The position numbers and the translations under genes were made by a program. A model generated the notes under the pieces. That model saw only the letters and a program-made list of their open reading frames with translations. It made no database searches and had not been told where the DNA came from. 64,000 nucleotides of DNA from Dermanyssus gallinae. Taxonomy: Eukaryota; Arthropoda; Arachnida; Mesostigmata; Dermanyssidae. Positions within the stretch are counted from its first letter, which is position 1; each line of letters opens with the position of its first letter. Below are positions 25,001 to 39,982 of the stretch, in pieces. The stretch is taken from the NCBI GenBank assembly GCA_003439945.1, contig QVRM01005491.1, forward strand, positions 145,001 to 209,000. Reading direction: 5' to 3'.

Positions 25001-27780
25001 CCGTCAATCAGCTCAGCCTTGCGCATCGATTTAGCTAACCGCCCGTATGCTTCTCATAAGAACAGCTGTAATGACAGCTACTTAAATACCCTTCTTGACT
25101 CCTAGTTAATTTAGACATTACCTCCCAATTTGATTGCGCATATATATATATATATATATATATTTAGGCCGTTGTCTCATGCGGCTGATAGACATTACTC
25201 CCAAAATAAATTGTATACTTTAGTATGGCTTTGACGGCACGACGTCTTAAAATGTATAGTGTGCATGTTGCACGAATGCACATAAACCAAATGCTACCTT
25301 ACCACGATAAGTAAGCAATTATGTACGAATACGAACATACGTAAAATTGCTCCTGATCTAGCTGGCGGTATGTGAACAGTTAGCTGTTACGTACTAGCTG
25401 TTAGTTTATGTGATTCGTACGTACAAGTTTGCCCACACTTCTTCCCACGTTACACGGCATTTTACGTTAGCGATACATGTCGCCAACAAATCTGAGGCTA
25501 TTAATCGCGCGCTTTGTAGTAAACTGACAAAGAACGGCGGCAAAATAAAATTCGGCCTGCAGCTAGCGCTGCTGCTGCTGTGGTTGTAGTTGTTCGTCGT
25601 GAAACGCGAGCAAGTCGCGCGCGTCGGTGACTGAAGGCGCGTAAGTGAGTCGTGATGCAGCTCAACTCACCTCGTCCCAACTCGAAGCGCAAAGAAAAAT
25701 GATCTCGTTTGGTGCAACTGCCGAGGGAACTACTCTCCCGACACAGTTCGTCAGCCCGGCAGATAGGAGCTGCTGCAGCTCGAGTTGACTATGGCTATGC
25801 ATCCGCAATGCACCTCGAATGCGTGACGATTGCTTCTGGTGCCAGTGTTTCCAATCATACCACTACGCTGCTGCGACCACTACCACAACTGTTGGTCTTT
25901 CCGACCGCCTGCCCGTCTGCGCGCCCGCCCATGGTGGCGATAAATTAGAGCATCATTTGCATTGATGACTTCACTACTCACAGAAGGTCCAGCAGTCAAG
26001 AGAAGAAAAACGCTAAGGCTGGTCCTTCGTTGGAGACTTCGCTAGCGGCGGACCGCGACCCAGCGAGTTGTCAGAGTCGCAGCACTATGTGTTTCACTAC
26101 CCCCCCCCCCCCCCGCGCGATCGCGCTATCGACGCCGCTGCTTCACACTCATTCAGCAGGCAGACAGTCAGTCAGCAGACGTCTGTCAAGCTTTACTCAC
26201 TACGAGGAGAAGGAGGTCTTCGTCGGCGGCATCGGCGCCGCGATCTCCATCACGATGGGCTCACAGCCTTCTTCTTGTTCTAGCGTCCCGCGTACAGTTT
26301 TCCTCGAGCGACCAGTCAGGCGACAAAACTTCTCACCCCTCCGCACGCTCCCGGATCCCCATGGTATCCCCCTCAGCGGTCGGTCCCACCTTCCCCCCCA
26401 CGCCACGAATCACCCACCACACACAGCTCACTCGTATTCGCTTTCAGAATAGTTTAGCTAGGCTAGTCGCCTAGCAGACAGACCACCAAGAGGTATGTGC
26501 ACGAGGGGTTGCGGCAGGGGGGGGGGGGGGTACCACAACGTGAGTATGTACCAACCATTCAAGCCCAAACCAACCGCCTCTTCTGTAGCCTGCTTGTGCT
26601 CGTGCCAGTGCCACACCAGGTCCTACGATCGCCGCCACCACCACCACTACCTAGCACTCACTTCACCTCAAGCAATGAATGCCTCTCAGCTCGAGATAAG
26701 AACTTCATTCACGGACTTTGCAAGCCAGCTGACGGGTGGGCGGCTAACGGACTGAGTTCTATTACTAGTGCTACTACTACTTACTACTACTACTACTAGT
26801 AGTATAGTAGTACTTTGACTTCACTCGTGAACTCAACCGGCGACGAAACAGGAATGAGGATTGATTCATGAAGGTGACCTCGCGACACGCCTTGCAAAAC
26901 TAATAGCGAAATGCGTAGCGGCTCCGGGTGAGCCGCGGCTAGGAAGATTGGTAGCCCTGCGTTATGTAAATACGTCCAACTATCCAGTTGTGTGCGGCGC
27001 CGTACTCGAGGTCACCACTATAGTCATCTCTATTATTATTAGATCCTAACTGTTGACCTAAACACCATTTAACGCTACAGACACAGCAAAAATCACGTTT
27101 GTCATAAAGAATAGCATTAAAGCCACTCTGCCTATCTGTTACGGTATCAACATAGACGAATTTTCGACTGTCTGTGACAGAGAGCCGGTCTCTAATTCAA
27201 CACCGTATCACCGTGTGCTGTGTTTAACGCCGTGTTCACAATTCGAATGCCGATTGCAACGTCGTGGCCATAATTTTCATACATTGCACCAACATAGTTA
27301 TCAGTGACGCTTAGCTGTTCCCACAGCCGTCGCTGACATTATGATTTGAGCTTTTTCTGTTACGGTTATGTTGTTGTTTGTTTAAGGCACTTTTTTCGCT
27401 GGTTATCTCTTTCATCGACATCGTTCCCGCGACACTGTGTCAGTGTTGTTTATGTTTCTATTGTCGTTCGTTATTGCTACGTTTCTCATCCTCGCCGTCT
27501 TCACGACTGTCGAAGCCAGCGGCAACAGAATGGCTGTGGCAGCATAGCCATCAATTATCGTACTGCATGCCGAACTCTGCTGAACAACTCGAATTCTGGG
27601 CACAATGCTGACCACTGGCAATGAGTGCCGTCCATCCGTCAGCTCTTCAGGTTGGCTTCCGGTGGCTTTATAAAGCGGCTGTAAACAGCTACGGTACTGC
27701 GAACGCAAGCGGTTCAGATGATAGCCATGGTTGGACTAGACTGTAAACATCGACAAGACTCACCCCAGAAGGCACATACT
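25000..27780. other. Giant intron segment, partly low-repeat
   Basis: 25000-25500 and 27050-27780 are mostly unique AT-moderate sequence, apart from AT at 25139-25163. Between them are C15 at 26100-26114, G14 at 26517-26530 and a TAC/ACT block at 26760-26812. A small perfect inverted repeat (GCGGCTC / GAGCCGC) lies near 26918-26937. No gene recognised. Confidence 0.65.
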
Positions 27781-27781
27781 A

Positions 27782-27785
<4 letters not shown>

Positions 27786-27829
<44 letters not shown>
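27786..27829. repeat. (TA)n microsatellite
   Basis: About 44 bases of pure TA repeat. Confidence 0.95.
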
Positions 27830-27832
<3 letters not shown>

Positions 27833-28255
27833 AGGATTTCATTGGATCGGGTTGCTAGCATCCTATTGTTGCACACCAGCGCGGCAATAAAGCAAAGAAC
27901 GAGAGCAGCGCTGACAGCAGTAGCAGTCCAAAAAGCACCAGCAAGGGAGTCACTCCTCGTAGCTCGCTTCCCCTGCTGAGAACCTCGTACCTTCGCTCAT
28001 TGAGAACGCGTGCACACCTCTAGGTGTTAACGACGCAGAGGCGCGCTTCAGGTTCTCGACCACAAACCACCCCCCTCTCCACCTTTTCCCAGACGTTAAC
28101 CAATCCACGTAGTCCCCTGGCAAACTATGAGAAACCTCGACGCAACAGCATTGCTCTCAACCTGTCAAAAGAAGCGTCTAAGCTTACTTACCCGAGGCAA
28201 CATTTCTCAGATGTCGATTGCTTCATGCAAGCGACGTTTCCGACGCACCATACCA

Positions 28256-28387
<132 letters not shown>

Positions 28388-30331
28388 ATCGTAAGGAAAC
28401 CCCATACTTCCTCCACATTTTTCACTCGGCTTTGGATCACTCAGTGGGCAATCAGTATCGGGTAATCGGGTACGTTTAAAGAGCCACCTCTGCCACGATA
28501 TGGTAGCCGAGCTAACGGGAGTCATTCAGTTGCCCCTAAGATACCCTAAGATCAACAACCATTTCTCTATTTGACCATCATTATCGTCATCATATGCATA
28601 TTTATGCACTTAATTTATTAGTATTACTACTACCATCATCACCTTCAACATCAGCATCTTCGTCTTCATCTGCCAGCAACGATTTGACCAATGAAAATTC
28701 GCTTCAAAATCGAGGCTATTCGTCTTCGATTTGAGCTGTTTCCAGCGCTTAGATTATGGTCTATATATGTGAAGCCGTCATCATTGATGCTCTATGTGTT
28801 GCCGTTTCCTGCCGCTGCTACAGCAGCAGCAGTAGCACCCTGTCACACACACGGGGGAGCGGCACCACGTACAAATGTAAACATGGCTCTAGCAAACATC
28901 GACGGTTCGGCCCACCGTCGTCATCACTATGCCAGCAAGTATCAATCGTGTGTGTGTGTGTCGGTAATTGTTGCCTAGCCAGTCGCTCGTCGGACAGACA
29001 CTACAGGTAGAAAGGCAAGGAACAAGAGAGTAAGTCGTCAGAGGCTTGACGGCCACCGCCGACTTCTTCACAAACCTGTAGACAGCAGGCTACGGGCTGT
29101 GGGCTTCGGGGCTGTGGGCTTCGGGGGGGGGGGGGGGTGAAGTAAAGGGCCGCTGGCTCTTCAGCTAGTTATTGGTCGTCGACTCGACAGCCGCGCAGGT
29201 TCTGACGGGGTCCGCCGGGCGGCATTACGTGCGGCAGTGGCGGTGGCAGTTGCCACAGTTTGGGGCTGCTACTTCGGTGCGCGACTAAAGTAGGCGTCAC
29301 CGGCCAAATTACAGGGGAAAGACGCCGACCGCACGCTACGGCTTTCGTACTACGATGCTACGATCAACACCAGCATCATCATCATCATCATTATCATCAC
29401 GATAGTACGGCTACGACGAAAAAGGACGACGACGACGACGGCGACAACAACGGGTGTCGCACTGGGTCGCACATCGACTTGGTCCCATCAATCGCGAGCC
29501 GCCGAGCGCCGAAGCCCGGCTATCAGATACGTCGCCGGAGCTGCCGCCGAGCTACGCACCGGCGACACCGGCACAAGTGTGGTCGAGGTGGTCGAAGGGG
29601 TCGAAGTGGTCAACATTGTCGTCAGAGCTCGGTCGTGTCGCAGTAGGCCTGTTGTCCGACAGTAGCACGAGCAGCAAACAACACGGAGAGTTGCTCGCAG
29701 TTGCAGTAGTAGTAGTAGTAGTAGTAGTTGTTGTTGTAATAGTTATTGTTGCTGCTGCTGTTGTTGTTATTGTAACAGTAGCAGCTCGTAGTAAAGAGCT
29801 TACAATGTCGTCACAGCCTACTTCGTCGTCGATAAGGCGGAGCGTACTGCTTGCTGCATTTGTGCGAAAAACGGCGGACTTCGTTTTCTTATTTCTTTTT
29901 TCCTTTTTCCTCTTCTTTTTCTTCTTCTTTTTCCTCTCCGTTTTCTTATTCGTTTTCTTGCTCCTTCCTCTTCATCGTTTTCGTCGTCGTCGTCGTCGTC
30001 TTTCGTTCGCCGCTTTCAAATCACACGATACCCACACGGAGCATCACGGACCATATCGCCGCCCGGCCGATTCGACGCAACTTCGACAACTGAACGACGC
30101 CTGGTGCCGGTGCGACCGCGACAGGAACCGGCTACCGAACGAATCGAAGAAATTGAAGGCATCGCAGCGTGGCCCGTTTCGGTTTGACATCTTCACCACC
30201 GACACCGCCAGTAGTGGTGCCGCCATCGCTGCTGCTGCTGCCGTCGCTTCTGCTGGTGTTGCCATTACACGAACGAGCGTGCCTTTCGGGTTTGTCCGCA
30301 ACAAAGTCAGGCTAGCGTGTCGCGGCGGTGG

Positions 30332-30353
30332 CGACAACAACAGCAGCAATAGC

Positions 30354-30385
<32 letters not shown>

Positions 30386-30432
30386 GAACGACAACAGCAG
30401 AGGCAACAACAGCAGCAGCAACAGACAACAAC
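30332..30432. repeat. (CAA/CAG)n array
   Basis: About 100 bases of interrupted CAA and CAG triplets on the plus strand. Confidence 0.9.
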
Positions 30433-31636
30433 GATCGAGCTGGAACCGGCCACCGAGTCCACTGTAGGTAGGCCTTTGTCAAGCGAAACGACTGGCTGTG
30501 GAGGGCAATAGCGGGGAGAATGGTGACTAGAAAGCAATACACCAACAGCATACCCGTGTGCTGCCTACCTGGCCGCGTTCTGCGTTCTGTTGGCCGGATG
30601 CAGCCGATCGGGTCGATCATCATCAAAGGGCGGCAAAGTGCAGTGCTGGGCTATCTCTCATATGGTCCTCCCTCGTCTCATCACCCAGCCTCCAGTAGGA
30701 AAGCAGACAGAGAAGAAAAGAATCAAGAAAGTTACGGTAGCATTCGTAACAACAACAACAACAGCCGCCAGAATAGCAACGGTACCGAAAACAGCTACAA
30801 CAACAATAACAAACAATAACAACAACAACAACGAAAACCTCGACTATAATAACAACAACAATGGCAACGACGGAATAGCTATGACGGGGTTGACGATATT
30901 GTCGAAGTCCGCTTAGGCAGTGTACAGCCGAAGCCTTTCGTCGTCGCCGTCGTCGGCCGATTTCAAGCCGATCCCAGTCTCGATTGCAACAGAAGAAAAC
31001 AGAAGGAACAGAAAGCAGAATCTTTTGAGCGTCGGCGCCCGCTTGCTTGGTTCGCGGCACAACGCAGCCACAGCAGCAGCCTCATCCGCCGCCGCCCCTG
31101 TTGCTGTCGTCGGCGTTACGCCAACTGCGGCAAAACCACGACGTGCCGTTTTTTTGTTGTTGTTATTGTTGTCGTCGTCGTCGTCGTCGTTGTTGCGGCG
31201 GTGGCAGCGGCGATACAGCCGCCTCTGTTCGTTCAGACGATAGATAGGAGAATCGGTGCCGATCGGTGCCGCAGCCAGCCGGCAAACGTGGGCCTGGCGT
31301 GGGAACCAACCAAAGAACGGTCGGTGACGCGCGACACACAGATGGACATGTCATCGAAGTCACAGCTAGCTCTCCGACTGAGCTGACAACACCATAACAA
31401 AAACAACGACATCGGCATCAGCAGCAGCAGCAACAACAACAACAGAGGCATCAGCAGAGCGTTGAAGGCAGCAGCAGCAGCAGAACGCCGATAGAAAAGC
31501 TCCGAACAAGATCGTCGTCGAACAAGGGAGAAAACAGAGCGAGAAACAAAGAAGAGGAAGAGAATTGAAAGGAGAGCGCGTCTAAAGCGCGTGACCGTAT
31601 GGCTTTCTTAGTGGCGACAACACGACGATAGCGAGC

Positions 31637-31667
<31 letters not shown>

Positions 31668-34600
31668 GCAACACAACAATAAGAATAACAACATGAACAA
31701 TGACAACAGCGGCAATAATATAGCCGAAGTTACGAACGTAAACGAAAAAAATATACCTGTTGTGAAGGCAACTAAAAACACATAGTGTTAATCCGATGAT
31801 TGGATCCTTTGGCGGCCGAATGGTCACTCCGCCGCGGATTTGGCTCTACCCTGAAACGTGGCGCAACGAAGCGCGCAAGCCGAACCGCTGCGTCAACTTC
31901 AAGCCAACGAGCAAGTAAATAATTCGAGCGTATCGTTTGTCTCTCTGTGTGTTGCCGCTTGTTGGCTTGCTTGTTGAATAGCTGAACTGGCAACGGCCTA
32001 CCTGCCTGATTGCCTGCCATATAGTAGAATAGCCAGCCAACGCAACAGATCTGCTGCAAATGTCGCTGGTACTGCATGTGTACCACCGCTCTAGATAGCC
32101 GTACCGTTTATTGGCCGTCAAACATTCACCTGTATGCCGGCACAGAGAGTGTGATAAATGGATGGATGGGCAGATAGAGAGACACATACATTTGGCTCTC
32201 ATTGCTATCGTGGCAATGCCGTCACCACAATATATCGCCGTAGGCGAGAATCGCCAGGTAATCGCCTAGTAATGTATTGAGAGGGAAAGAGAGAGAGGGA
32301 GCAAGAAGGGTATATATATATATATATTATATATAGTGTGTATACGGAGCGAGGGACGAGGCAAATAGGCCGACAACGAGGACATCAAAGACATAAAATG
32401 AGCAATGTTTCCTTTTTTCCTGGAACAGCTCCGACGAGCTGGCGATATGTTTGGACGCGGTGACCATCATACACGGTGACCAGGAAGGACAACGACGGCA
32501 GTGTCCGCGCGAGCCTAGCAAGGCCAGCAGCGAAAGGCAAGTGGCGAGCGATGGAAGTTTAGCGGGAGCTCGAGCAGCTGTTTGTCTGTCGAGGTGAGAG
32601 TTGGCGCAGCTAACAGCCCAAGGCTAGCTAGCTGCGACCAATGGTATTCTCATGGCCGCCATCATTTACAGGACGTTTGCAGGACGCGAGAAAGCTTCGA
32701 GACCAGGCCAGGCCAGACCAGACAAGGTAAGGTCAGCAGCTCAATCCAGTCCAGTTTCTCTGTTCGCACGCGCAGGCTGCCGTTGACGCTCTGCTGTTGC
32801 TGTTACTGCTAGCGCTAATGTGGCGGCCGCCCCCGCTGCCGCCACCACCGCCGCCCGTGTGTCTCAAAAGGCACATAGGTCACTATAGCTAGGCCTCGCA
32901 TTGCTGACTGAACGACGAAGAACGGGCAAACGACTGCTCGTGTAAGTGGAACACTTGCGAGGCTGGCGGCGCACAGCGCTAGCTTGGTCGCGTCGAGTGG
33001 CATCACAGCGTCATCAGCGTAGCAGTTGTTGCTGTTGTTGCTACTGTTATTGCTGCTGTGGTAGCAATAGTCGTAGTAGTAGTAGTCGCCATTGTCGTCG
33101 TAGTAGTAGCAGTACTGGGACAATGGAGTCGGCGGTAGTCGCGGTGGTGGCGGCGTCAGACGACAGAATAGCAGGGCAGTTTACCGCTGCCGCTGCCGTC
33201 TCTGGCGCCTGGGGCGTTTGATGCTCCGGGGGGAAAAAGAACGGCGGTTGGCCGTCGGACCGCCACAACCACAGCAGTGGCAGATGAGAGGGCCAGTCAG
33301 TAGTAGACGCCCCGCATTGACACAAAGAGAGAGAGAGAGCGGGAGAAAGAGAGGAGGGGTAGAGAGAAAGACACCCTACAGGCGGCGAAACGTTACAATC
33401 GCCTTCCGACCGGGCAAGCAAGCAGACGAGCGGGCTGACTGACTATCTTTCTATCCAGACACACCATCAGACAGGCAAACGGACGGACAGGCAGGTAACT
33501 AGGCAGGAACATCGGTAGGTAGAAGGTAGGCAAGCGTTCAGTAGTCGCCGCCCGTCGACTTGGCCAAGTATTGTTGCATACACGCATTTTGATTGAACGA
33601 GGACCGCCCCAGGTGCTGTCAGAACGAATGTCGACTGACTCAGATACAGACAACCAGCCAGCCAACCACACATTTCACACAACACGAGCAGTAGCCGTAG
33701 CAGCATCAGCAGCAGTGACGGGGGCGAGCAGCATTGGACGTGGAAGTGGAAGAACCCGAAGGAGAAAGAGAGAGTCGACGCGACAGGGGGAACGTCGACC
33801 GATGGCCGGACAGAGAAAAAGATTGGGGATGAGACGAACTTCCCCTGGGCAGGGGGTGCAGGTTGCCCGCGGCAGAGTTCACTCCCCGTCTCCCTCTCTC
33901 TCTCTGTCTTGCGGGACTTGTCCCGATGTAGCAACCCCAGATGAGAGTTAGGTGAGCATACCGCCTTGAACAATGATGGAAACGATAGAGAAACGACTAC
34001 TGTACGTGTGTATATGTATATACGTTTATGTATGTGTATATGCTATGAGGCTGGCGTCGTTTTATTCAACGAGACGGAGCAAGTGGAGGAGGGAGGGGAA
34101 GAAAAAAGACGAAAAAGAAGAGGAAGAAGAATACGATGAAATCCATTGTGATAAAGCGCCACAAAACCGCCGATGGAGTGCGGGTGCACTGGTTGTCCGC
34201 AGGCGGAGAGAGCAGCAAAACGAAAAGAAGACAACCGCAAGCCACCTAAAGTCTCTAAAGTCACTCGGCGTGCTAACGGTAACAGCCGTAGCAGCTGTAG
34301 TGGTGGTGGCGGTGGAGGAGGTAAAGAACTGGCGGCGGCCGGAATCGTCAAGAACTTTGCCGGCAAACGGCGGCGGGTTCACTGGCTTCAGTAGCTTCGT
34401 TTAGTAGCTCGGCCAGTACAGGCACGCGCGGGTTCGCTTTTAGATTGAGCCAGTCAGCTAGCGCGGCGGCTTTAAAACAGCGACTGAGTTCTGCCGCCGC
34501 CAAGCCCGATACAAGCAGATATATAAATTACCAGGGTTTAGTGGAGAAGGACGACGCGACCAACCACTTTCGAATGGGATGAAGTGAGCGCCGCTAGGCA

Positions 34601-37600
34601 GCCCGACAGGCAAGCCGGCGCGCGGTTGGGACAAGATGGAACGAGAGATGGGACAGACTTCACATCGTGAAGTCGACGACTCCTTAAAGAAGATCCATCC
34701 AGCACGCTAAGTTGAACGGGGTCCAGTGGCTTCATTCCGTGTGGCGGCTCGACTCAGCGCCTGGCTCATCGCAAGCCAAGAAGTCATGCGCTGAGGCACA
34801 GACGGGCGGACAGATAGACAGACGAACGAACGCACGTACGTGCGTTTTGCCGGTGAGCTTTAAGTGAAAGCAACCTGAGCGAATGACAAAAGGGGCGTGC
34901 GCCCCACCGAAGAAGAGTTAACGGAAGAGTTAGCGATGCGAGCACGACCAGGCTGGACTGCTTGTCGCTATTGCGCGCTCCTCCTTATAAGAGCGACGTA
35001 CACAGCCTTATAACCACACTCTCTCTCTCTCTCTAACGCTATTTATCTCGCAGGCACCCGATCGGTAAAGTACACACCTGCACAATTACATGGTCAACTA
35101 GCAACGCCCAATTCCCCCTTCGTTTTCCGTGGACTTCCGCCACTTAAATGGCTCATAACGTTAGTTGCTTTAGGAGTATGCAAACATTGAGTAGTTGTAG
35201 TAGCAGTAGTAGTAGTAGTAGTAGTAGTGTTTGTAATAAGTGGTCGTATCGATTTCCATGCGTGCGTGGCATTGGGCCCGAATATATTCCATCGCTATTG
35301 CACTGCTGGTCCTTGTCTACCACTTGTAGGCTTTCAGTCAGCCTTTAGCCCGTCGTAGCAACTAAGCCAGTAGCTTCGGCAGCGCGTGCAGCGTGACACG
35401 AGTATGGTGATTTGGGTACTTATTATGCAAGGGGGGGGGGGCGCACGCAATGCTCGTTCGACGCCCTACGTCGCCGCAAATGTCGTCAGACATATAGATA
35501 CACAAGAAGAGATGGAGAAATTGACACAGACCAGGCGGCGGCGGCAACGGCTGCGGGACAGGAACAGAAGCTGGAACAACTGGGAAAGAGTTCGCTTGCT
35601 CGGTGTTCATGAACTCAGCAGAATGCCTGCTTAGAGAAGTAGCCAAGGTTCTGCTTGCCACCGCCGCCGCCGCCGGTAACTACGACTACTAACTTGGTCA
35701 GGAACGTTAGGAAGCTAGGAAGAGCGACACGCGTGTATCGATTAATCACAGCGGCAACTGATGACCGACGACGACGGTGGGCAGCGATAGATAGCCGCAG
35801 GTTAGCCAGCGGGCCGGGGGGTTCGCCAGCACTCGGCGATTTACAATTCACAATTTAAATGCCATCTGCCAAGTGACCTATGGGTTGGGCCTTGAACATT
35901 GCTCATCCTTGCATCACATAGGAATCCGATCCTGCCGCTGTCACGGCGGCGCTGCTACCGCTGCTGCTGCATATCAGCAAGTGAAAGATGTGCTCGTTCA
36001 CCCGCCTGCATGCTTGCCTATCTGTTTGTCTCCACAGCAGCACGCCTATCCGCCCCTACGCGTTTCGCCATTAGCCGGGGACTGTAGTGGGAACAACGGC
36101 GACGGCGACGGCGGTGGCGGGGGCGGCACAGATAGATAGAGCAGCCTTTAGTAGGGCGTTAGTGGGCTGGGGAGGGGGGAGGGCGGTGGACTTCAGGCTT
36201 CAACGACGGCGAACAGCCCGTCGTTGGGCCGGCCAATACACGCTGGATCGGACGGGACTTCAGAAGCGTGGCGCCCAGCCAGGCAAATGGCTAAAGGAAT
36301 GTATTGGACAACCATCCATTGTGTTAATTTAGTCCCTCGGGCTAGTCTGACGGTTGGCCGGCGTCGTTGCAGCCGTCGTCGTCGCCGTAGTAATAGCTAG
36401 TCATCTCCCTTTTCGTTCTTCTTGTTTCGGGCTGCCCGCTTGCCTCGTCTGGTAAGTTTGTGCGCCCTTCTCTATCTCTCTGTCTGTCTGCCCACGGTCG
36501 GTCGATGGGTCGGTTGGTTTCCCGGGCGGTCACTCGGACCGGTAGCTATTCGGTAGGACCAGGCGTGGCCGCCTCAATTTCAAGGCTCGCTCACACATCT
36601 TCTCCACTAGAGCAGCAGCACCAGCAGTAGTAGCGGTAGCTCCCAATCTTTTTTCTTTCGTCCGTTCTCCTTTTTTCTCTAGAGGAAACGGGTAGGTGGC
36701 AGCGCACCACGTTGGATGACCGGATCATGGGCCGGCCCGCGCGGGTATGTAACCGAAATAGTGAAAAAGATCGATGGCATGCCAACACACGGCCGGTCGC
36801 TTCTCGGCAATCCCGTCAAGGCGCCACCCAGCCCTTAAGCAACCAAGCAACCAGCGAGCTAACCCTTTAGCTCCAGCCACCCCGAGCAGGTGAGCATGGC
36901 GTAAGTGAGACCGCGGAGGGACAGCGGATGATGATGATGATGATGAAGACCCTTTCTCGAGCTGAAGAAGGTCCGACAGCGCAACTAAGCAACGGATGGC
37001 AACCGTGAGGCAATCTCGTAAGGAGAAGTGGCACACGTCTACACACATCTGTGTACATACCTACAATCAACTAACGCTACACGTACCGTCATCTATTCAT
37101 ACATATACATAAAATGCGTCCTTCTCCAATACGACTCACAGTGCTCAACGCAATCGCGAGGGCACGCGCAACTCGTCACCATTACGGGTGTTGTGGTCGC
37201 TGTCGTGTGTTTGTTGCTTCTGCTGCTGCTGGTGCGGCCCGCATTTGACTGGCTCGATGAGACCCCCCGGCGGTAACGTACCGCCCGCGACGGAAGAGAA
37301 CCCGAAAACGCGGGGGTAGTCGAGCCGAGCCAAGGGAGCAGCAGACAGACGCTCAGACGGACGGGTAGACAGACACATAAACAGAGGTCAGGGGTCAGTC
37401 AAGGCGGTGGGGGCGACTGCGACGACCAGCGTGTTGCTGTCGCGTTGCTTTTTCTGGCCTATTCAGTGTTGTCTACCGGGCTGCCAGTCCACAAGGCGTC
37501 TGCGTAGCCGACACAGCCGCAGCAGCGTAAAAACGACAGCGGCGTACGGACGTCAACATCGTTCTTTTGCCAAAGTCATTGAGGATTACGCACGAGCAAA

Positions 37601-38421
37601 CGGCCGCCGTACAACGCGGGCGCGCATCACCACGAACGAGGTGAGATGTGAAGGTGGGGCTCACTGGGATCGTTAGCTTACCAGCAGGTGGCCCGCCACT
37701 TACTGGTGCCAGCCAGCTCCGACTCGAGAAAGATAGGGATAGAAAGAGAGAAAGAGAGAGAAACAGAGACTCAGGCACAAGGATGGGTGACCACAACAGT
37801 CATGTCGTTGCGTCGCTTCGCATTCACTTGGCCATCGTTAGGCGAACAACAACAACAATAGCCGCCAACGAGCTGCGAAGAGAATGAATGGTAGGCATCA
37901 AGAGAGAGAGAACCAGCGATAGAGAGAGATATAGCTAAGGAGAGACAGAGGAAAGAGGGGAAGAATTCACTCGCACGATCGGATCAATGCCATTACTTCA
38001 AGCAAAAGGAGGTGTGCTTACGACGGTTTTACTCTGCAGTTCCTGCCATGTATCGGCATGTATGTCGTCGGTCAGCTCGGGCAGCAACTGACAACAAGCT
38101 CACCCCGACAGCTCGACCGAGTTGAGGCCAGAAGCATGAGATGCGACGGTGTAAATCAAGGTGGCCAATCGTTCAGTTCGACAAGTGGCCGGCAATGGGC
38201 CATCCGTCCGTCTATCCGTCCGTTCTGTTCTGGTCGATCGGACCATCACGAACACGAAGGAAAACAACAGCACAAGTGCGTCGTCGTCGTCGTCGTAATC
38301 CAGCAGCGGAACTGCCTTGTTGTTAGATTTATGTCACTGTGTATGCATGCTTGTGGTATCCGTTACAGTTAAATATACGCTGTAAAATAAAATCGTGCCA
38401 AAACATACACGCACACACACA

Positions 38422-38427
<6 letters not shown>

Positions 38428-38466
<39 letters not shown>
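38428..38466. repeat. (TA)n microsatellite
   Basis: TA array preceded by ACACACAC sequence, forming a compound AC/TA locus. Confidence 0.95.
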
Positions 38467-38470
<4 letters not shown>

Positions 38471-39950
38471 CTGTGGGTTTGGGGGTGTACGCGCTTGACC
38501 GGCCAGAAACAAGTAAATGAATGTACGCAACGCAGCGAATTGTTGGAGTTGCTGCTCGCGTGCCACTGAGGCGGCAGCACAGCAAATACGCGACGTTATG
38601 AACAACTTCTAAAATGTCAGACGGCAGCCGGCGGGCGACACTTCGAAGGAGGCGACTGCCGGGCCCGCACACACTGACGCGCACTCTCGGCCAAAGGCCA
38701 GACGCGACGCAGCTCCTACGGCGCGACGAGGAATCCGAGACCATTCATACCAAGAGGAACCGAGGTCGCCCGTCTGTCCATCCCACCGTTCGTCCGTTTG
38801 CTTGCTTGCTTTCGACTACTACTACTACTACTACTACTATTACGACGACTAGGCATTGTAAAGAGTGTGGGACTTCCGACTTCGAGCGCCGAAATCCGCA
38901 TTACTTCGACAGCAGAGAACGAAATAGAGAAACCCCAAACAGCCTCCTCCTTCTGCGACCCTATTGCGACTTAAGGCAACGTCGCACTGGGCGGTTGTAG
39001 TGGCCGCCGCCGCCACCGCCGCTGCCGGTGGACGTGTTTGAATGTATACACCATTGATGTCGCAACAGAGCGTTACCCCGAACGACCCCCCGTCCGGGGA
39101 GTCTACCCCCCTCTACTTCCCCACCCCCCGGTAGGGAATCGTGGAAGTGGGAAGGGGGCAGACCATGAAACCAGACTTGGTCGGTCGGACTGGCGTACGT
39201 CGGCAGTATGGTTTGTGAGCGAGGACAACTGCGCGCCATGCCGGAACCGCTGCAATCCCCAAAGAGCATGAACGACGAAAGAGAGAGAGCGCGCGAAAGA
39301 GAGAGAGAGAGGAACTAAGCTGGCGCACTCCAAGGAGGTCGGATTTCAGGACACGCAGACTGAATCTGAGCCCGCGCCGTACTGCGGAGCGACCACGACG
39401 CGTGGAACACCAGGTTTCTGTGTCTGGTGCTGACAGCACCGCCTGCGGGAAAGCGTTAGAGGGAAAGCTAAGACAAAAAAAGAGCTCAACAGGACTTGTT
39501 GGTCGCCAAGTGAAAGACTGTATGTGTCTGCTGGCTCTATACATCGTAGTATAGAAATCGCCTCCCTTAAGCATTGCGCGCGCTGCGGCGGGCGGGCGGG
39601 AGGCGAACGGACGAGCGGGCAGCTGCAGCACCACCAGTACGAGATGCTCCCCGGAACGAGATCTACGGGACATGTCACAAACGGACGCGAGTTTCTTTTC
39701 AGCTTGGGCGAACTACAACAGGCAGGACGCAGAGCTGCTTCGGCACTCGTACACGCCAGAGTAGAGCCTTCAGGTGATTCGGCGAAGCGTGCTCACAACG
39801 TAATGTCCAAACCTGGCCCCGTAAGTGGCTCGCCAACAGGCGCTCTAGCGCACGCTGTGTGTTTGTTCCATATTGCGTGCAAAATATCGTCAAATACCGT
39901 ACTTCCAGACTGTGGGTAGATAGGGCGTAACTCACTATTGCAAATATGCC

Positions 39951-39982
39951 AAACGACCCGTACTCGCATGTACGGGTCGTTT
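39951..39982. repeat. Perfect 13-bp hairpin
   Basis: AAACGACCCGTAC at 39951-39963 is exactly repeated in inverse at 39970-39982, around a 6-base loop (TCGCAT). It lies in non-repetitive sequence, so it is not a by-product of a microsatellite. It could be a short regulatory palindrome, a fold-back RNA or a small transposon footprint. Confidence 0.9.

Noticed and set aside
29454..30467. 337-codon plus-strand open frame, the longest in the window
   Set aside because: Its composition follows the underlying TAG/GTT, TTC and CAA arrays (runs of Val, Phe/Leu, Asn). It lies inside the Lim1 intron and has no recognisable domain.
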